A stretch of 64,000 nt of DNA from Microlunatus speluncae (GCF_009299835.1 NZ_VKCZ01000001.1:186001-250000); one strand, 5' to 3'. Positions 17,007 through 29,578 are shown, counted from the stretch's first letter. Numbers and translations are program-made. The notes: generated by a model not told the origin, from the letters alone.

Positions 17007-20000
17007 TCAGCCGGGACCGAGCAGTTCCAGCTCGGCGAGAGCGGCGGGCGCGTCCCCCACCGCCGCGGTGACGGCCAGCCGGTAGTGCGCGAACGCGCCG
17101 GGCTCGGTGATCGAGAACACGCGGGTCTGCCGGCGCCAGGGGAAGGATTCACCGTCGCGTCGATCGATGGTCACCCAGGCGGCGCCGTCGGGCGAGGCCT
17201 GGAGTTCCCAGGCCGACGGATCGCCGCCGGAGCGCGCCGAGGTGAGGGTGTAGGAGTGAGCCGTACGGGCGGCGCCGTCGGTGAACCGCCAGGTCACCGT
17301 CGGCCGATCACCGGCCAAGATCAATTCGGTGTCGGAGGTGTCGTCGAAGAGGGCATCGGCCGGCGCGCCGTCCGGGCCGGTGGCGTCGCCGTTGTCGAGC
17401 CGGGTGAGGTCTCGCATCGGCGCGGGCGGCTGATCACCGACGGTGATCGACTCCGGCTCGGCGGCCGGACCGGTGGCCCAGCCGGACGGCTCCGGCCCGA
17501 GGTCGAACCGCAGGTTGGCGCCGTCGGTCAGCACCGACTGCGCCACCTCGGTCCGGTCGTAGGGCTCACCGTTGATCCGAAGCCCTTGCACATAGACGTT
17601 CTGCGGGCTGTTGTCCGACGCCTCGATGACGATCTTGTTGCCACCGGTCAGGTTCACGGTGGCGGACCGGAAGAGCGGCGAGCCGATCACGAAGGTCGGC
17701 GTGCCGACCCGCAACGGATAGAGCCCGAGTGCGTTCAGCACGAACCAGGCCGACATCGAGCCGGTGTCCTCGTCACCGGCATAGCCCTGACCGATGTCGC
17801 CGCCGACGAAGAGCCGGGCCAGGCCTTCCCTGATCTTGGCCTGCGCCTGATCCGGCCGGCCGGTGAAGTTGTACATGTGCGGGATGTGGAAGGCCGGCTG
17901 ATTGCTCAACCCCCATTGGCCCAGCTGCACATTCGCGGCCTCGCGCTGCTCGTGGATGATGCCGCCGTACGAACCGTAGTCCTGCATCCGTTCCGGCGTG
18001 GTGAAGAACTCGTCCAGCTTGGCGCGCAGCGCGTCCCGGCCGCCGAGCAGATTGGCCAGCCCTTGTCCGTCGTGCGGCACGGCGAACGCCATCCCCCAGC
18101 CGTTGGTCTCGGTGTAGTCGTAGCCCCAGGTCTTGGGGTCGAACTCGTCCGGTCCGAGCCGGCGGCGCCCGTCCGCCGTCCGCCCCTGGAAGAAGCCGGT
18201 GGCGGGATCGAAGAGGTAGCCGTAGCCCAGTGATCGATTCAGGAAGTAGTGGTGCTCATCCAGATAACGCTGAGTGCCGGTCCGCTCGTGCAGGGCCCGG
18301 GCCAGCCTGGCGATGCCGAAGTCGTTGAGGAAGTTCTCCAGCGCCTCGGCGGCGCCCTCGTCCGGCGTCCCACCCTGCCGGGCGCCCATCGCCGACAGCG
18401 CCGTGTAGCCGAGGAAGATCGAACTGGCCAGCCCGGGCCGGCCCAGCCGTTTGTCGTCGGAGACCACGGTCGCGTTCTTGATCGCCGACTCGTACGCGCC
18501 CTCGATGTCGAAGTCGGTGGCGCCGCGGAGATAGGCGTCGGCCAGCGCGACGTCGGAACTGGTGCCGACCATGCCGATGCCGAGCCGCCCGGACTCGCGA
18601 TAGGAGGTGACGATCCCGTCCAGCAGCCGGGCCGTCTTGGCCGGGTAGAGGAGCGCGAGCGCCGGCCAGGTCGTCCGATAGGTGTCCCAGAATCCGGTGC
18701 TGCGGTAGAGAATTCCTGGCAGCACCTCGGCCCCGGTGTGGGTCGCGGTGCTGTCGCCCTCGTCCGTCGGTCCGGCGCTGACGTGCTGATAGACCGGCCG
18801 GTCGGCGGTGCCGGCGTTCTCGAAGCGGGAGTTCTGATACAGGCTCATCCGGTAGAGGCAGGAGTAGAGCGTGGTGAGCTGCTCGGGCGTCGCGCCCTGC
18901 ACGTCGGTGATCACGCCGAGGGTCGCGTCCCATTCCGTCTGCGCGCGTTCGCGGACCGAGTCGAACGTGTCGTCGGCGCCGAGCTCCAGTTCCAGGTTGT
19001 GCTCGGCCTGGTCCAGGCTGATCCGCGAGGTGGCGATCTTCATGATCACGGCCCGGGATTCCGTTGTGGCGAAGCGGAAGTAGCCCATCCCCCCGCGTTC
19101 GCCCTGCAGCGAACCGCCGCGTACCACCGGCCGGTCGAAGGTGGCGACCAGGAACATTCGGCCCTCACCCTGCCCGGTGTGCCCGCTGAGCCGGCCGCCT
19201 TCGGCGTCGAGCCGCAGGCTGCCGGAGTACCGCTCGAGATTGTCGAAGATCAGATTCGCGTCGTCGCCGGGAAAGGTGAACCGGAAGATCGCGGCGTGAT
19301 CGGTCGGGGCGACCTCGGCCCGCAGCCCGTTGGCGCACGTGACGGAGTAGTAGTGGGCGTGGGCGATCTCGTCCTCGTGCCGGAACGGGAGCGCCCGCTC
19401 GGCATGATCAGGATTGGGCACTCCGGCGTCGGTCGAGGGCATGATCTGGAAGGTGCCATGATCAACTCCCCACGGATAGGCGATGTGGCTCAGCGACAGC
19501 GCCTGCAGGGTCGGCCGGTTGAGGGCGTCGTTGTGCTGCTGGTATTCGTACAGCCATTTCCGCGAGCCGGCGTTGGTCACCGGGGTCCAGAAGTTGAAGC
19601 CGTGCGGGACGGCGACCGCCGGGATCGTGCCGCCGCGGGAGAAGGCGCCGTTGGAGTTCGTGCCGCGTCGGGTGTCGACCCACTCCGACAGCCGGGCCCG
19701 GACCGCCGGCTCGGGCGTCGCGGTGATCACCAGGTCGTCGACCCAGCCGGCAAAGGATCGTTCGTCGCCGGTCCGGTCGTAGCTGAGCAGGATCCGGGTG
19801 ATCGTCTTGCCGGCCGCCACCCGGCCGATGTCGGAGCGGACCGAGTTCCACTGGTTGGCCAGCAGCACTCGGGCCCCGCCCTGGTCGGCCGCCGTCAACC
19901 CGAAGCCGTGTTGATCGGTGGCGCCGAGCTGATGCAGATAGCTGCCGTCGGAGAAGGCCAGATCGACCGCGACGAAGGAACCGGGCGCCGGCAGCTCGGT

Positions 20001-20360
20001 GCCGTCACTCGGGTCGGCCGGGATGATCTTGTACGACAGCTGCGTCGTCGCGGTCACCTCGAGTCGCACCGCGAACAGCTCGTTGATCGAGTACGCCCGC
20101 CCCGCTGACCGGTGCCGACCGGCGTAGGCCAGCGACCTGACCCCGCTGAAGCCGACGTGCCGCTTGGCGGTGTAACCGCTGCTCGGTCCGTCGGCGGTGT
20201 CGGTGCCCATGCCGGGGGTCGGGTCCGTCGCGCTCAGCGTCACCCCGGCACTGTCCTCGACCGCGTCCGGCCGGCTCCCCGGCGGATCGCCCGCCTCCCA
20301 CGAGGTGCTGAACTCGGTGCCGACGATCTTCGACTGGGCGGTCCCGGTCGCTGCTGCCAT
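17007..20360 (-). CDS. GH92-family alpha-mannosidase
   Basis: GH92 enzymes are calcium-dependent exo-alpha-mannosidases (mainly alpha-1,2) that invert configuration. The 1117-residue product has an N-terminal galactose-binding-like segment (about 1-240), the GH92 N-domain starting at WVDTRRGTNSNGAFSRGG, the catalytic barrel with TGFWDTYRTTWP (about 585) and GDEDTGSMSAWF (about 860-871), and a C-terminal discoidin-like sandwich (about 1000-1117). No signal peptide is visible although most GH92 enzymes are secreted. ATG 20360 has GGAGGA 10 nt upstream; sequence farther upstream also lacks a signal. Either it acts inside the cell or leaves by another route. It may process mannosylated glycans with the neighbouring sugar genes. 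Confidence 0.93.
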   Translation of the reverse strand: MAAATGTAQSKIVGTEFSTSWEAGDPPGSRPDAVEDSAGVTLSATDPTPGMGTDTADGPSSGYTAKRHVGFSGVRSLAYAGRHRSAGRAYSINELFAVRLEVTATTQLSYKIIPADPSDGTELPAPGSFVAVDLAFSDGSYLHQLGATDQHGFGLTAADQGGARVLLANQWNSVRSDIGRVAAGKTITRILLSYDRTGDERSFAGWVDDLVITATPEPAVRARLSEWVDTRRGTNSNGAFSRGGTIPAVAVPHGFNFWTPVTNAGSRKWLYEYQQHNDALNRPTLQALSLSHIAYPWGVDHGTFQIMPSTDAGVPNPDHAERALPFRHEDEIAHAHYYSVTCANGLRAEVAPTDHAAIFRFTFPGDDANLIFDNLERYSGSLRLDAEGGRLSGHTGQGEGRMFLVATFDRPVVRGGSLQGERGGMGYFRFATTESRAVIMKIATSRISLDQAEHNLELELGADDTFDSVRERAQTEWDATLGVITDVQGATPEQLTTLYSCLYRMSLYQNSRFENAGTADRPVYQHVSAGPTDEGDSTATHTGAEVLPGILYRSTGFWDTYRTTWPALALLYPAKTARLLDGIVTSYRESGRLGIGMVGTSSDVALADAYLRGATDFDIEGAYESAIKNATVVSDDKRLGRPGLASSIFLGYTALSAMGARQGGTPDEGAAEALENFLNDFGIARLARALHERTGTQRYLDEHHYFLNRSLGYGYLFDPATGFFQGRTADGRRRLGPDEFDPKTWGYDYTETNGWGMAFAVPHDGQGLANLLGGRDALRAKLDEFFTTPERMQDYGSYGGIIHEQREAANVQLGQWGLSNQPAFHIPHMYNFTGRPDQAQAKIREGLARLFVGGDIGQGYAGDEDTGSMSAWFVLNALGLYPLRVGTPTFVIGSPLFRSATVNLTGGNKIVIEASDNSPQNVYVQGLRINGEPYDRTEVAQSVLTDGANLRFDLGPEPSGWATGPAAEPESITVGDQPPAPMRDLTRLDNGDATGPDGAPADALFDDTSDTELILAGDRPTVTWRFTDGAARTAHSYTLTSARSGGDPSAWELQASPDGAAWVTIDRRDGESFPWRRQTRVFSITEPGAFAHYRLAVTAAVGDAPAALAELELLGPG

Positions 20361-20496
20361 GGATGGATTCCTCCGCTGGAACGGGTCGGGGTCGAGGTCG
20401 ATTCTCGCCGCTGCCCGCCGGGCGGCGACCGGTGGGGTGGCCGATTGATCACGATTCGAGAGGTCACAACCGGAGATTCTGGCTAGCGTGGCCCCC

Positions 20497-20907
20497 ATGG
20501 ACATCAGCATTCACACGAGTTTCCTGCCGCACGTGGATCCGGAGGCCTCGCTGGGCTTCTACCGCGACGCCCTCGGCTTCGAGGTCCGCGCCGACGTCGG
20601 CCAGGGCACGATGCGCTGGATCACGGTCGGGCCGGCGGACCAGCCCGGCACGTCCATCCTGCTCGGGCCGCCGGCCGTCGGCAACGACACCACCGACGAC
20701 GAGCGCCGGACGATCTCGGAGATGATGGCCAAGGGCAGTTTCGGCTGGATCCTGTTGGCCACCAAGGATCTCGACGGCACCTTCGCCAAGGTGCAGGCCG
20801 GCGACGCCGAGGTCGTGCAGGAGCCGACCGAGCAGCCGTACGGGATCCGCGACTGCGCCTTCCGCGACCCGGCCGGCAACCTGATCCGGATCCAGGAGGT
20901 GTCCTGA
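20497..20907 (+). CDS. VOC-family protein
   Basis: A 136-residue single VOC domain beginning MDISIHTSFLPHVDPEASLGFY and ending CAFRDPAGNLIRIQE, a typical end with a metal-ligand glutamate. No specific activity can be named. ATG 20497 lies 7 nt after TAGCGT, fitting a leaderless message; the GTG at 20488 falls inside that box. It is divergent from the GH92 gene and is followed after 2 nt by a methyltransferase, so the two are one operon. Confidence 0.87.
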   Translation: MDISIHTSFLPHVDPEASLGFYRDALGFEVRADVGQGTMRWITVGPADQPGTSILLGPPAVGNDTTDDERRTISEMMAKGSFGWILLATKDLDGTFAKVQAGDAEVVQEPTEQPYGIRDCAFRDPAGNLIRIQEVS

Positions 20908-20909
20908 CC

Positions 20910-21712
20910 TTGGCGACGACCCAGAGCCAACGCGACGCCTTCGACGAGTCCGCTCCGGTCTACCAGTCCGCCCGGCCCGCCTACCCGAGCGAACTCTTCG
21001 ACGAGTTGATCACGCTGACCAAGATCACCCCGGCGGCCGAGATCCTGGAGATCGGCGCCGGGCCCGGCCTGGCCACCGTCGACCTGGCCCGACGCGGTTT
21101 CAAGATCACCGCATTGGAGCCGGGCGAGCGGCTCGCCGAGCAGGCCCGGCACAACCTGGCCGCCCATCCGGCGGTCTCGGTGATCACCAGCGGCTTCGAG
21201 CCGTGGCAGTCGCCGGCCGGAGCAACGTACGACCTCGTCTTCGCCGCGAACGCCTGGCAATGGGTCGACCGCGAACTGCGCTGGGCCAAGGCCGCCCGGC
21301 TGCTCACGCCCGGCGGTCACCTGGCGATCTTCGGCGCCCACCATGCCTTTCCCGACGGATTCGATCCGTTCTTCACGGAGATCCACCAGGTCTACGTCGA
21401 GCTCGGCGAGGCGGTCGGCGACTGGCCGCCACCGCCGCCCCGATTGGTCAACGGAGACCTGATCGACGAGGGGATCGCCTCCGGCCACTTCCGGCGGGTG
21501 GCGCAGCGGATGTTCGTCTGGCCGGTCCGCTACACGGTGGACAGCTATCTCGCCTTGCTCGACACGTTCGCCAACCACATCGTGATGGAGCCCGCGAAGC
21601 GGCAGCAGCTCTACGCCGAGGTGCGGCGCCTGCTGGCCCAGCGGCCCGACGGGCAGGTGACCCGGCACTGGATCTCCCAGCTCGCGGTCCTGCAACACGT
21701 ACCGGGTGAAGC

Positions 21713-21722
<10 letters not shown>
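20910..21722 (+). CDS. Class I SAM-dependent methyltransferase
   Basis: A 270-residue protein with motif I ILEIGAGPGLATVDLARRG (about 44-62), the acidic end of strand 2 (ALEPG), and FAANAWQWVD for motif post-II, typical of Methyltransf_11/25 proteins. They transfer a methyl group from S-adenosylmethionine to a small molecule or lipid; substrate unknown. The start is TTG 20910 with GGAGGT 9 nt upstream, 2 nt beyond the VOC stop, so translation is coupled. The 3' end overlaps the convergent aldo/keto reductase gene by 10 bp. Confidence 0.88.
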
Positions 21723-24708
<2,986 letters not shown>

Positions 24709-24721
24709 CCGCGCGCCCTGA

Positions 24722-24798
24722 TGTCCGGAATCGACCCGACGTCGAGAAATACCGGCCGATTCGGGCCGTTTCGACGCACGTCGGGTCGATTCCGGACA
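24722..24798. terminator. 77-nt imperfect palindrome between convergent genes
   Basis: Arms of 21 nt (24722-24742 and 24778-24798, starting TGTCCGGAATCGACCCGACG) match perfectly, and the inner part also folds. Lying between the tail-to-tail aldo/keto reductase and XRE genes, it is best read as a bidirectional terminator, though it could be a REP-like element. Confidence 0.65.
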
Positions 24799-24809
24799 GA
24801 GCCGGGCGA

Positions 24810-25676
24810 TCACCGCTCCGACGGTGCCGGGTCGGCGAGGCTGGCCGACCAGCTGGCGAGCAGGTCGAGGGCGTCCTGCGATTTCGAGCCCGCGTCCGCG
24901 GTGTAGATGATCAAGGTCAGTTGCGGGTCGGCGGTCAGCTGCATCGCCTCGAAGTTGAGGTCGAGGGCGCCGACGACGGGATGGTGCAGCCGCTTCTCGC
25001 CGGCCCGGTGGGCGAAGACGTCGTGCCGGGCCCAGCGGGCGGCGAAGTCGGGGCTGCGCATGCACAGCTCGCCGACCAGGTCGGTCAGGCCGCGGTCGAG
25101 CGGGTTCCGGCCCGCCTCGGCGCGGAGCCGCGCGGCGATGTTGTCGGCCGTCTGCTCCCACCCGACGTAGAAGTCACGAGCCCGGGGATCGAGGAACGCG
25201 AACCGAGCCGTGTTGGCCGGCCGGACCGGGTCGTCGAAGACCGGCGCGTAGAGGGCGGACCCGAGCTGGTTGGTCGCCAGCACATCGGCCCGGGCGTTGC
25301 GGACGACCGCTGGCGCCATGATCGCGTCCAGCATCCGTTGCACCTCCGGCCGTACCCGGGCCGACCGCGACCGGGGCAGCCGCCGACCGGTCGCGTCCCG
25401 CCCGGCCTGCGCGAGGTCGAACAGGTGGCCCCGTTCGGTCTCGTCCAGCCGCAGCGCGCGGGCCAGCGCGTCGATCACCGCCGGCGAGGCGCCGGACAGG
25501 CCACCGCGCTCGAGCCGGATGTAGTAGTCGGGGCTGACCCCGGCCAACAGCGCCACCTCTTCCCGGCGCAACCCCTTGACCCGGCGAGTCCCGTGCGTCG
25601 GCAGCCCCACCTGCGCGGGCGTGAGCCGGGCCCGGCGCGAAGCAAGGAACTCGCGAATCTCGGCCCGGGAATCCAT
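24810..25676 (-). CDS. XRE-family transcriptional regulator with MmyB-like ligand domain
   Basis: A 288-residue regulator. Residues 1-85 hold a helix-turn-helix (LRREEVALLAGVSPDYYIRLERG is the recognition region) and residues 105-280 match the MmyB-like PAS-type domain (WxQTADNIAARLR, DLNFEAMQLTADPQLTLIIYTA) seen in many actinobacterial regulators that often control a neighbouring oxidoreductase. TAGCGT lies 7 nt before the ATG, so the message is probably leaderless. The divergent-neighbour rule does not help here because its neighbours are the serine hydrolase upstream and the convergent reductase. The ligand may be a fatty acid or other small molecule. Confidence 0.9.
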   Translation of the reverse strand: MDSRAEIREFLASRRARLTPAQVGLPTHGTRRVKGLRREEVALLAGVSPDYYIRLERGGLSGASPAVIDALARALRLDETERGHLFDLAQAGRDATGRRLPRSRSARVRPEVQRMLDAIMAPAVVRNARADVLATNQLGSALYAPVFDDPVRPANTARFAFLDPRARDFYVGWEQTADNIAARLRAEAGRNPLDRGLTDLVGELCMRSPDFAARWARHDVFAHRAGEKRLHHPVVGALDLNFEAMQLTADPQLTLIIYTADAGSKSQDALDLLASWSASLADPAPSER

Positions 25677-25741
25677 GCCGACGACGCTAGCCGCCGGGGC
25701 ACCCGGAAACCAGGCACCGGCAGTACCTGCCATGACGGCGA

Positions 25742-27097
25742 TCAGACGCGCGGCACCAGCCGGCCGACATGTCGCGCCGCCACCACCGCACCACCCTCGC
25801 GGACGAACTCGCCCTGCAGACCCTCGAACGGCCCGCCGATGACCCGGAACCGTTCCTCGGCCAGCATGCCGATCGGGAATTCGAGGGTCTCGCCGGGACC
25901 GTCGCCGTCGGACACGGTGCCGTGGATGATCAGTCCGGTGCCGCCCACGACGACCCGCAGCTCGATGCCGTCGGTGCGATAGATCCCGACGTAGGGAGCC
26001 AGCTCGTCGGGACCGAGCCGCAGCTGTTCGGGCGGCCGTTCGACCAGGCCGAGCCGCGTCTCCAGGACCCGGCGCAGGATCCGTTCCGCCAGCTCGCGGC
26101 CGTTCGGGGTGGCGTTGGTCAGCACGACGATCGCGAAGTCGCGCTCGGGCAGCACGGTGACCGAGGAGTGCTGGCCGGCGACGTCGCCGTGATGCTCGAC
26201 CAGCCGTACGCCCTCGATCGCACGCAGCATCCAACCGATCCCGACCCCCACGCCCGGCAGGATCTCGTGACTCGTCGTCGGGTGGTGCATCGACCGCAGC
26301 CGGTCCGCGGCGAGCAGCCGGGTGCCGGCGGCCGACCGCCCGTCGCCGAGCTGGAACCGGGCCCAGCTCAGTTGATCACCGAGGCTCGACGCGAACCGGG
26401 CGCCGGCCGGGATGTAGCCCCGCGGATCGCTCCAGGGCCGGGTCACCGACACCTGTCCGTCGGTCGCCCCGTTGGCCCGATGGCCGGCGGCGAACGGCTC
26501 GGTCATGATCGAATTCAGCGAGGTCAGCGTCCGGGTCAACCCGAGCGGGTTCAGGATCAACTCGGCCAACGCTCGCTCGAACGTCGTGCCGGTCACCTTC
26601 TCCACCACGCGACCGGCGAGCACGAAGGCGGCGTTGTTGTACGAGGCTCCCGTACCCGGGGCGAACTGCTGCGGCAGGTCGGCCAGCAGCGCGGCGGCCC
26701 GTTCGAGCGCATCGTCGCCCTCGCCCGTGTCGACCCAGGTGTCGCCGCCGTCCCAGCCCGCGGTGTGGTTGAGCAGGTGTCCGACGGTCAGCGTCTCGGC
26801 CGTGCCGTGGTCCTGCAGTCGCAGCTCGGGAACGTAACGGCGGACCGGCTGGTCGAGCTCGACCCGGCCCTGCTCGACCAACACCATGATCGCCGTCGCC
26901 GTGAAGGTCTTGGCCGTCGACCCGATCTGGAACAACGTCGCCTCGTCGACCGGCTGACCATGATCGACACTGGTCACGCCGTAGGTGACGATCTCGCGCT
27001 CGCCACCATGATCGATTCCGACCGCGACCCCGGGCACCCCCAGCTCGCGTGCCGCCTCCGCCACCTCGTCCTCGAGGATCCCTTGCTGAGCTCGCAT
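25742..27097 (-). CDS. Serine beta-lactamase-fold hydrolase (class C-like/esterase)
   Basis: A 451-residue PF00144-type protein. The S-x-x-K motif is S60-TA-K63 and Y153-N-N155 is the second catalytic motif. A C-terminal domain (about 345-451) carries a beta barrel of the kind found in D-aminopeptidases and Pab87-like peptidases. No signal peptide is present, so it is likely cytoplasmic and more probably an esterase or peptidase than a beta-lactamase. TAGAGT lies 6 nt before the ATG. It is followed by the XRE regulator on the same strand. Confidence 0.88.
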   Translation of the reverse strand: MRAQQGILEDEVAEAARELGVPGVAVGIDHGGEREIVTYGVTSVDHGQPVDEATLFQIGSTAKTFTATAIMVLVEQGRVELDQPVRRYVPELRLQDHGTAETLTVGHLLNHTAGWDGGDTWVDTGEGDDALERAAALLADLPQQFAPGTGASYNNAAFVLAGRVVEKVTGTTFERALAELILNPLGLTRTLTSLNSIMTEPFAAGHRANGATDGQVSVTRPWSDPRGYIPAGARFASSLGDQLSWARFQLGDGRSAAGTRLLAADRLRSMHHPTTSHEILPGVGVGIGWMLRAIEGVRLVEHHGDVAGQHSSVTVLPERDFAIVVLTNATPNGRELAERILRRVLETRLGLVERPPEQLRLGPDELAPYVGIYRTDGIELRVVVGGTGLIIHGTVSDGDGPGETLEFPIGMLAEERFRVIGGPFEGLQGEFVREGGAVVAARHVGRLVPRV

Positions 27098-27117
27098 GAG
27101 GGGACTCTACGTCGACC

Positions 27118-27477
27118 TCACTCGATCAGGTCCGGGTCGAACATGAACTTGCGGACGTCCTGCGCACAACGACACGCGACGGCGATCTTGGCCGCCCACT
27201 TCAGGGCCTCTTCCCGGGTGGGCACCTCGACGATCGTCACGCCGCCGATCAGCTCCTTGGTCTCCGGATACGGCCCGTCGGTGATCGTCCCGTCGATCGC
27301 CACCGCCGCGTACTCGACGTCGTTGTCCTCGTAGTCCAGCCCACCGCCGAACAGGAACACCCCCGCGTCCTTGGCCTCCTGGATCACCGCGTGGGCCGCC
27401 CGGCCCACCTCGGGGAAGTCGGCCTCCGAAATGTGGTCCATCGACCCCTTCTCGAACGAAATCATGTAGCGCGCCAT
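27118..27477 (-). CDS. YciI-like (DGPF) family protein
   Basis: A 119-residue protein with the family signature DGPYPETKELIGG (about 80-92) and a ferredoxin-like fold. Members are often linked to ECF sigma factors or to dioxygenase-like activity; the conserved histidine and aspartate pattern is only partly visible here. ATG 27477 has AGGGAG 6 nt upstream. The gene ends 20 bp before the serine hydrolase gene and may be cotranscribed with it. Function is not established for this subgroup. Confidence 0.82.
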   Translation of the reverse strand: MARYMISFEKGSMDHISEADFPEVGRAAHAVIQEAKDAGVFLFGGGLDYEDNDVEYAAVAIDGTITDGPYPETKELIGGVTIVEVPTREEALKWAAKIAVACRCAQDVRKFMFDPDLIE

Positions 27478-27614
27478 GGCATCACTCCCTGGTCCCGGCG
27501 GCAGCCCTCCGACCACCGCTCACCCCTGCTACGAACGCCGCCGCCCGGATCGGACAGCCGTCTGCAGAATTCTGTCGGAACCTGGTCGGAGTTTGGCGGA
27601 GACGGATGCCGCGA

Positions 27615-28820
27615 TCAGGGCGTTGTTGGACGGAGTGCCCACCATCCGGCGACCGACGCGATGATCAACAGCGGCACGCCGAAGAGGAACGGAGCCTGGA
27701 GCCCGAGCTGTTCGGCGGTCACGCCGCCCAGGAGGGCGCCGAGAATCGAGGCGGCCGTGATGACGGTGCCGTTGATGCTGGCCACCCGGCCCAGCAGTTC
27801 AGTGGGTGTCCGGCGTTGGATCAGGGTCCGAGCGGCGACATTCCAGACAGCGAAGACGAGGCTGCTGCTGGCCAGAACCAGGGCGGTGATGACCGTGCTG
27901 CTGGTGGTGCCGAGCGCAAGCTGTCCGGCCGCGGCTACGACGAGACAACCCACGATCGTCCAGCGCAGTCCGATCGCACGGCCGATCCGAGCTGCCACCA
28001 GACCGCCGGCCAAGCCGCCGACCGCACCGATCGCCAGCATCGCGCCGAACCAGATTCCGGGCAGGTTCAGGACGTCGCGGAGGTAGAGCACCAGCAGGGT
28101 GAACCAGGCACTGTCGGTCATCGCCAACGCAACGCTGGTGGCCGGCACGGCTAGAACGTCCCGCCGGCGGATCAACCAGCGCAGACCGTCGCGCAGGTCG
28201 GTGAGCAGCCTCGCCCGCGACGGCCCCGCCGGTGCGGCGGCCGGCTGGAGCATTGCGGGGAGGGACGCGACCAGAGCGGCGGCGATCGCCATCGTGCCGC
28301 CGTTGACCGCGAACGGCAGCGCGACCGCGATACCGAACAGGTATCCGCCGAGCGGCGGCCCGACGAACTCGTTGCCGGCAATCTCTGCCGTGACCATCCG
28401 GCCGTTGGCTCGGTCGAGTTGATCTTTGCCCACGATCGATGGCAGCAGTGTCCCGGCCGTGGTGTCGCGCAGCACCGAGGCCAGGCCGGAGACGAAGACC
28501 ACGCCGTAGACCACCCAGATGGTGGCAGCACCGGTCGCGATCAACACCACCAGCCCGGCCAGCAGAACGGTTCGGATGATGTCCGTGGTCAGGACCAGGC
28601 TGCGCCGGTTGAACCGGTCGGCCGCCACACCGGCCACCAACCCGAACAAGAGTCCCGGGAGCTGCCCGACAACGGCGACCCCCGTGATCAGGACCGGGCT
28701 GGAGGTCAGCCCGGCCGCCAGCAACGGAAACGCCGCAGCTCGGATCCCGTCGCCGAGGTTCGACAGCGCCGTAGCCGACCACAATCGGACAAAGACCGGT
28801 CCGAGCGGCACCGCCGACAT
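27615..28820 (-). CDS. MFS-type exporter preceded by a CIRCE operator
   Basis: A 401-residue, 12-segment MFS protein related to the exporter at 6368-7567 (shared LDRANGR and NEFVGPPLGG blocks; ADRFNRRS in the 2-3 loop). It probably expels a drug or metabolite. ATG 28820 has a GGGGG-rich ribosome site 6 nt upstream. Immediately upstream lies a perfect HrcA-binding CIRCE element overlapping a likely TAGAGT box, so the gene may be heat-shock controlled, which is unusual for an exporter. The HxlR gene upstream has the same direction, 92 bp away, and could also drive it. Confidence 0.88.
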   Translation of the reverse strand: MSAVPLGPVFVRLWSATALSNLGDGIRAAAFPLLAAGLTSSPVLITGVAVVGQLPGLLFGLVAGVAADRFNRRSLVLTTDIIRTVLLAGLVVLIATGAATIWVVYGVVFVSGLASVLRDTTAGTLLPSIVGKDQLDRANGRMVTAEIAGNEFVGPPLGGYLFGIAVALPFAVNGGTMAIAAALVASLPAMLQPAAAPAGPSRARLLTDLRDGLRWLIRRRDVLAVPATSVALAMTDSAWFTLLVLYLRDVLNLPGIWFGAMLAIGAVGGLAGGLVAARIGRAIGLRWTIVGCLVVAAAGQLALGTTSSTVITALVLASSSLVFAVWNVAARTLIQRRTPTELLGRVASINGTVITAASILGALLGGVTAEQLGLQAPFLFGVPLLIIASVAGWWALRPTTP

Positions 28821-28832
28821 GATGCCCCCTGG

Positions 28833-28859
28833 TTAGCACTCGCCGATGAGGAGTGCTAA
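28833..28859 (-). promoter_or_regulatory. Perfect CIRCE element (HrcA operator)
   Basis: TTAGCACTC, nine bases, GAGTGCTAA: exactly the consensus spacing and arms of CIRCE, the operator of the heat-shock repressor HrcA. It starts 12 bp upstream of the MFS start codon and abuts a TAGAGT box (28859-28864 on the minus strand). CIRCE normally precedes groES/groEL or hrcA/dnaK, none of which is here. Confidence 0.85.
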
Positions 28860-28912
28860 CTCTAGCCTGCTGATTCTTGAGGATTCCGACGACGCCGGCG
28901 GACGGAACTCGC

Positions 28913-29578
28913 TCAGCGGTCGACCGCTGACTCCCGCTCGGCGGGAAATGCCGTGCTGAGGACCTGCCGGTCGCCGCGGAACTCGCCCGAAGCCAGGGCC
29001 TGGTCGATCGTGAGCCCACCCGCCGCGAGCCCGACGACGACCTCCGGGGCGGCGGACAACACCGTGGAGGGCTGCCGGTCGGGCCGGATCATGGCACTGG
29101 GCCCGTCCTGGTCGATGCGCAGGACCAGGGCGAACCCGTTCGTTTCGATCCCGAGCTCCACCGGCGGGTTCGCGGTCACGCCGCGGAGCAGCCCGGGGAG
29201 AGCGAGCGCCAGCCAGCGCGGTTGGAACGCGTCGTCACCCCGGCCGGTCTCGAGCAGCGGCGCACCCCACCGGCCGAGCGCCTCCATCGGCTCGTGCAGC
29301 TCCGCACCCCAGGGCGTCAGGGCGTAGCTGACCCCCGACTGCTCGAGTCGACGTTCGACGACGCCGTTAGCCTCCAGCGACCGCAGCCGCTCGGCCAACA
29401 GATTGGTCGCGATCCCGGCCAGCGAGGTCTTGAGCTCGGTGTAGCGCATCGGCCCGGGGAGCAACTCGCGCACGATCAGGAGCGTCCAGCGCTCACCGAC
29501 AACGTCCAGGGCCCGCGCGAAGGCGCAGAACTGCCCGTAGGAGCGAGGAGTCCGTACTGTCTGCTTGACTTTTTCCAT
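28913..29578 (-). CDS. HxlR-family winged-helix regulator
   Basis: A 221-residue regulator. The N-terminal 100 residues show the HxlR wing-helix (CAFARALDVVGERWTLLIVREL, then LAGIATNLLAERLRSLEANGVVER). A C-terminal SCP2-like domain (about 115-215) may bind a lipid or other ligand. The start ATG lies 8 nt after TAGAAT and within 45 bp of the divergent DUF1761 gene; a 15-bp palindrome between them is a likely operator. HxlR proteins frequently repress the divergent gene. Confidence 0.9.
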   Translation of the reverse strand: MEKVKQTVRTPRSYGQFCAFARALDVVGERWTLLIVRELLPGPMRYTELKTSLAGIATNLLAERLRSLEANGVVERRLEQSGVSYALTPWGAELHEPMEALGRWGAPLLETGRGDDAFQPRWLALALPGLLRGVTANPPVELGIETNGFALVLRIDQDGPSAMIRPDRQPSTVLSAAPEVVVGLAAGGLTIDQALASGEFRGDRQVLSTAFPAERESAVDR

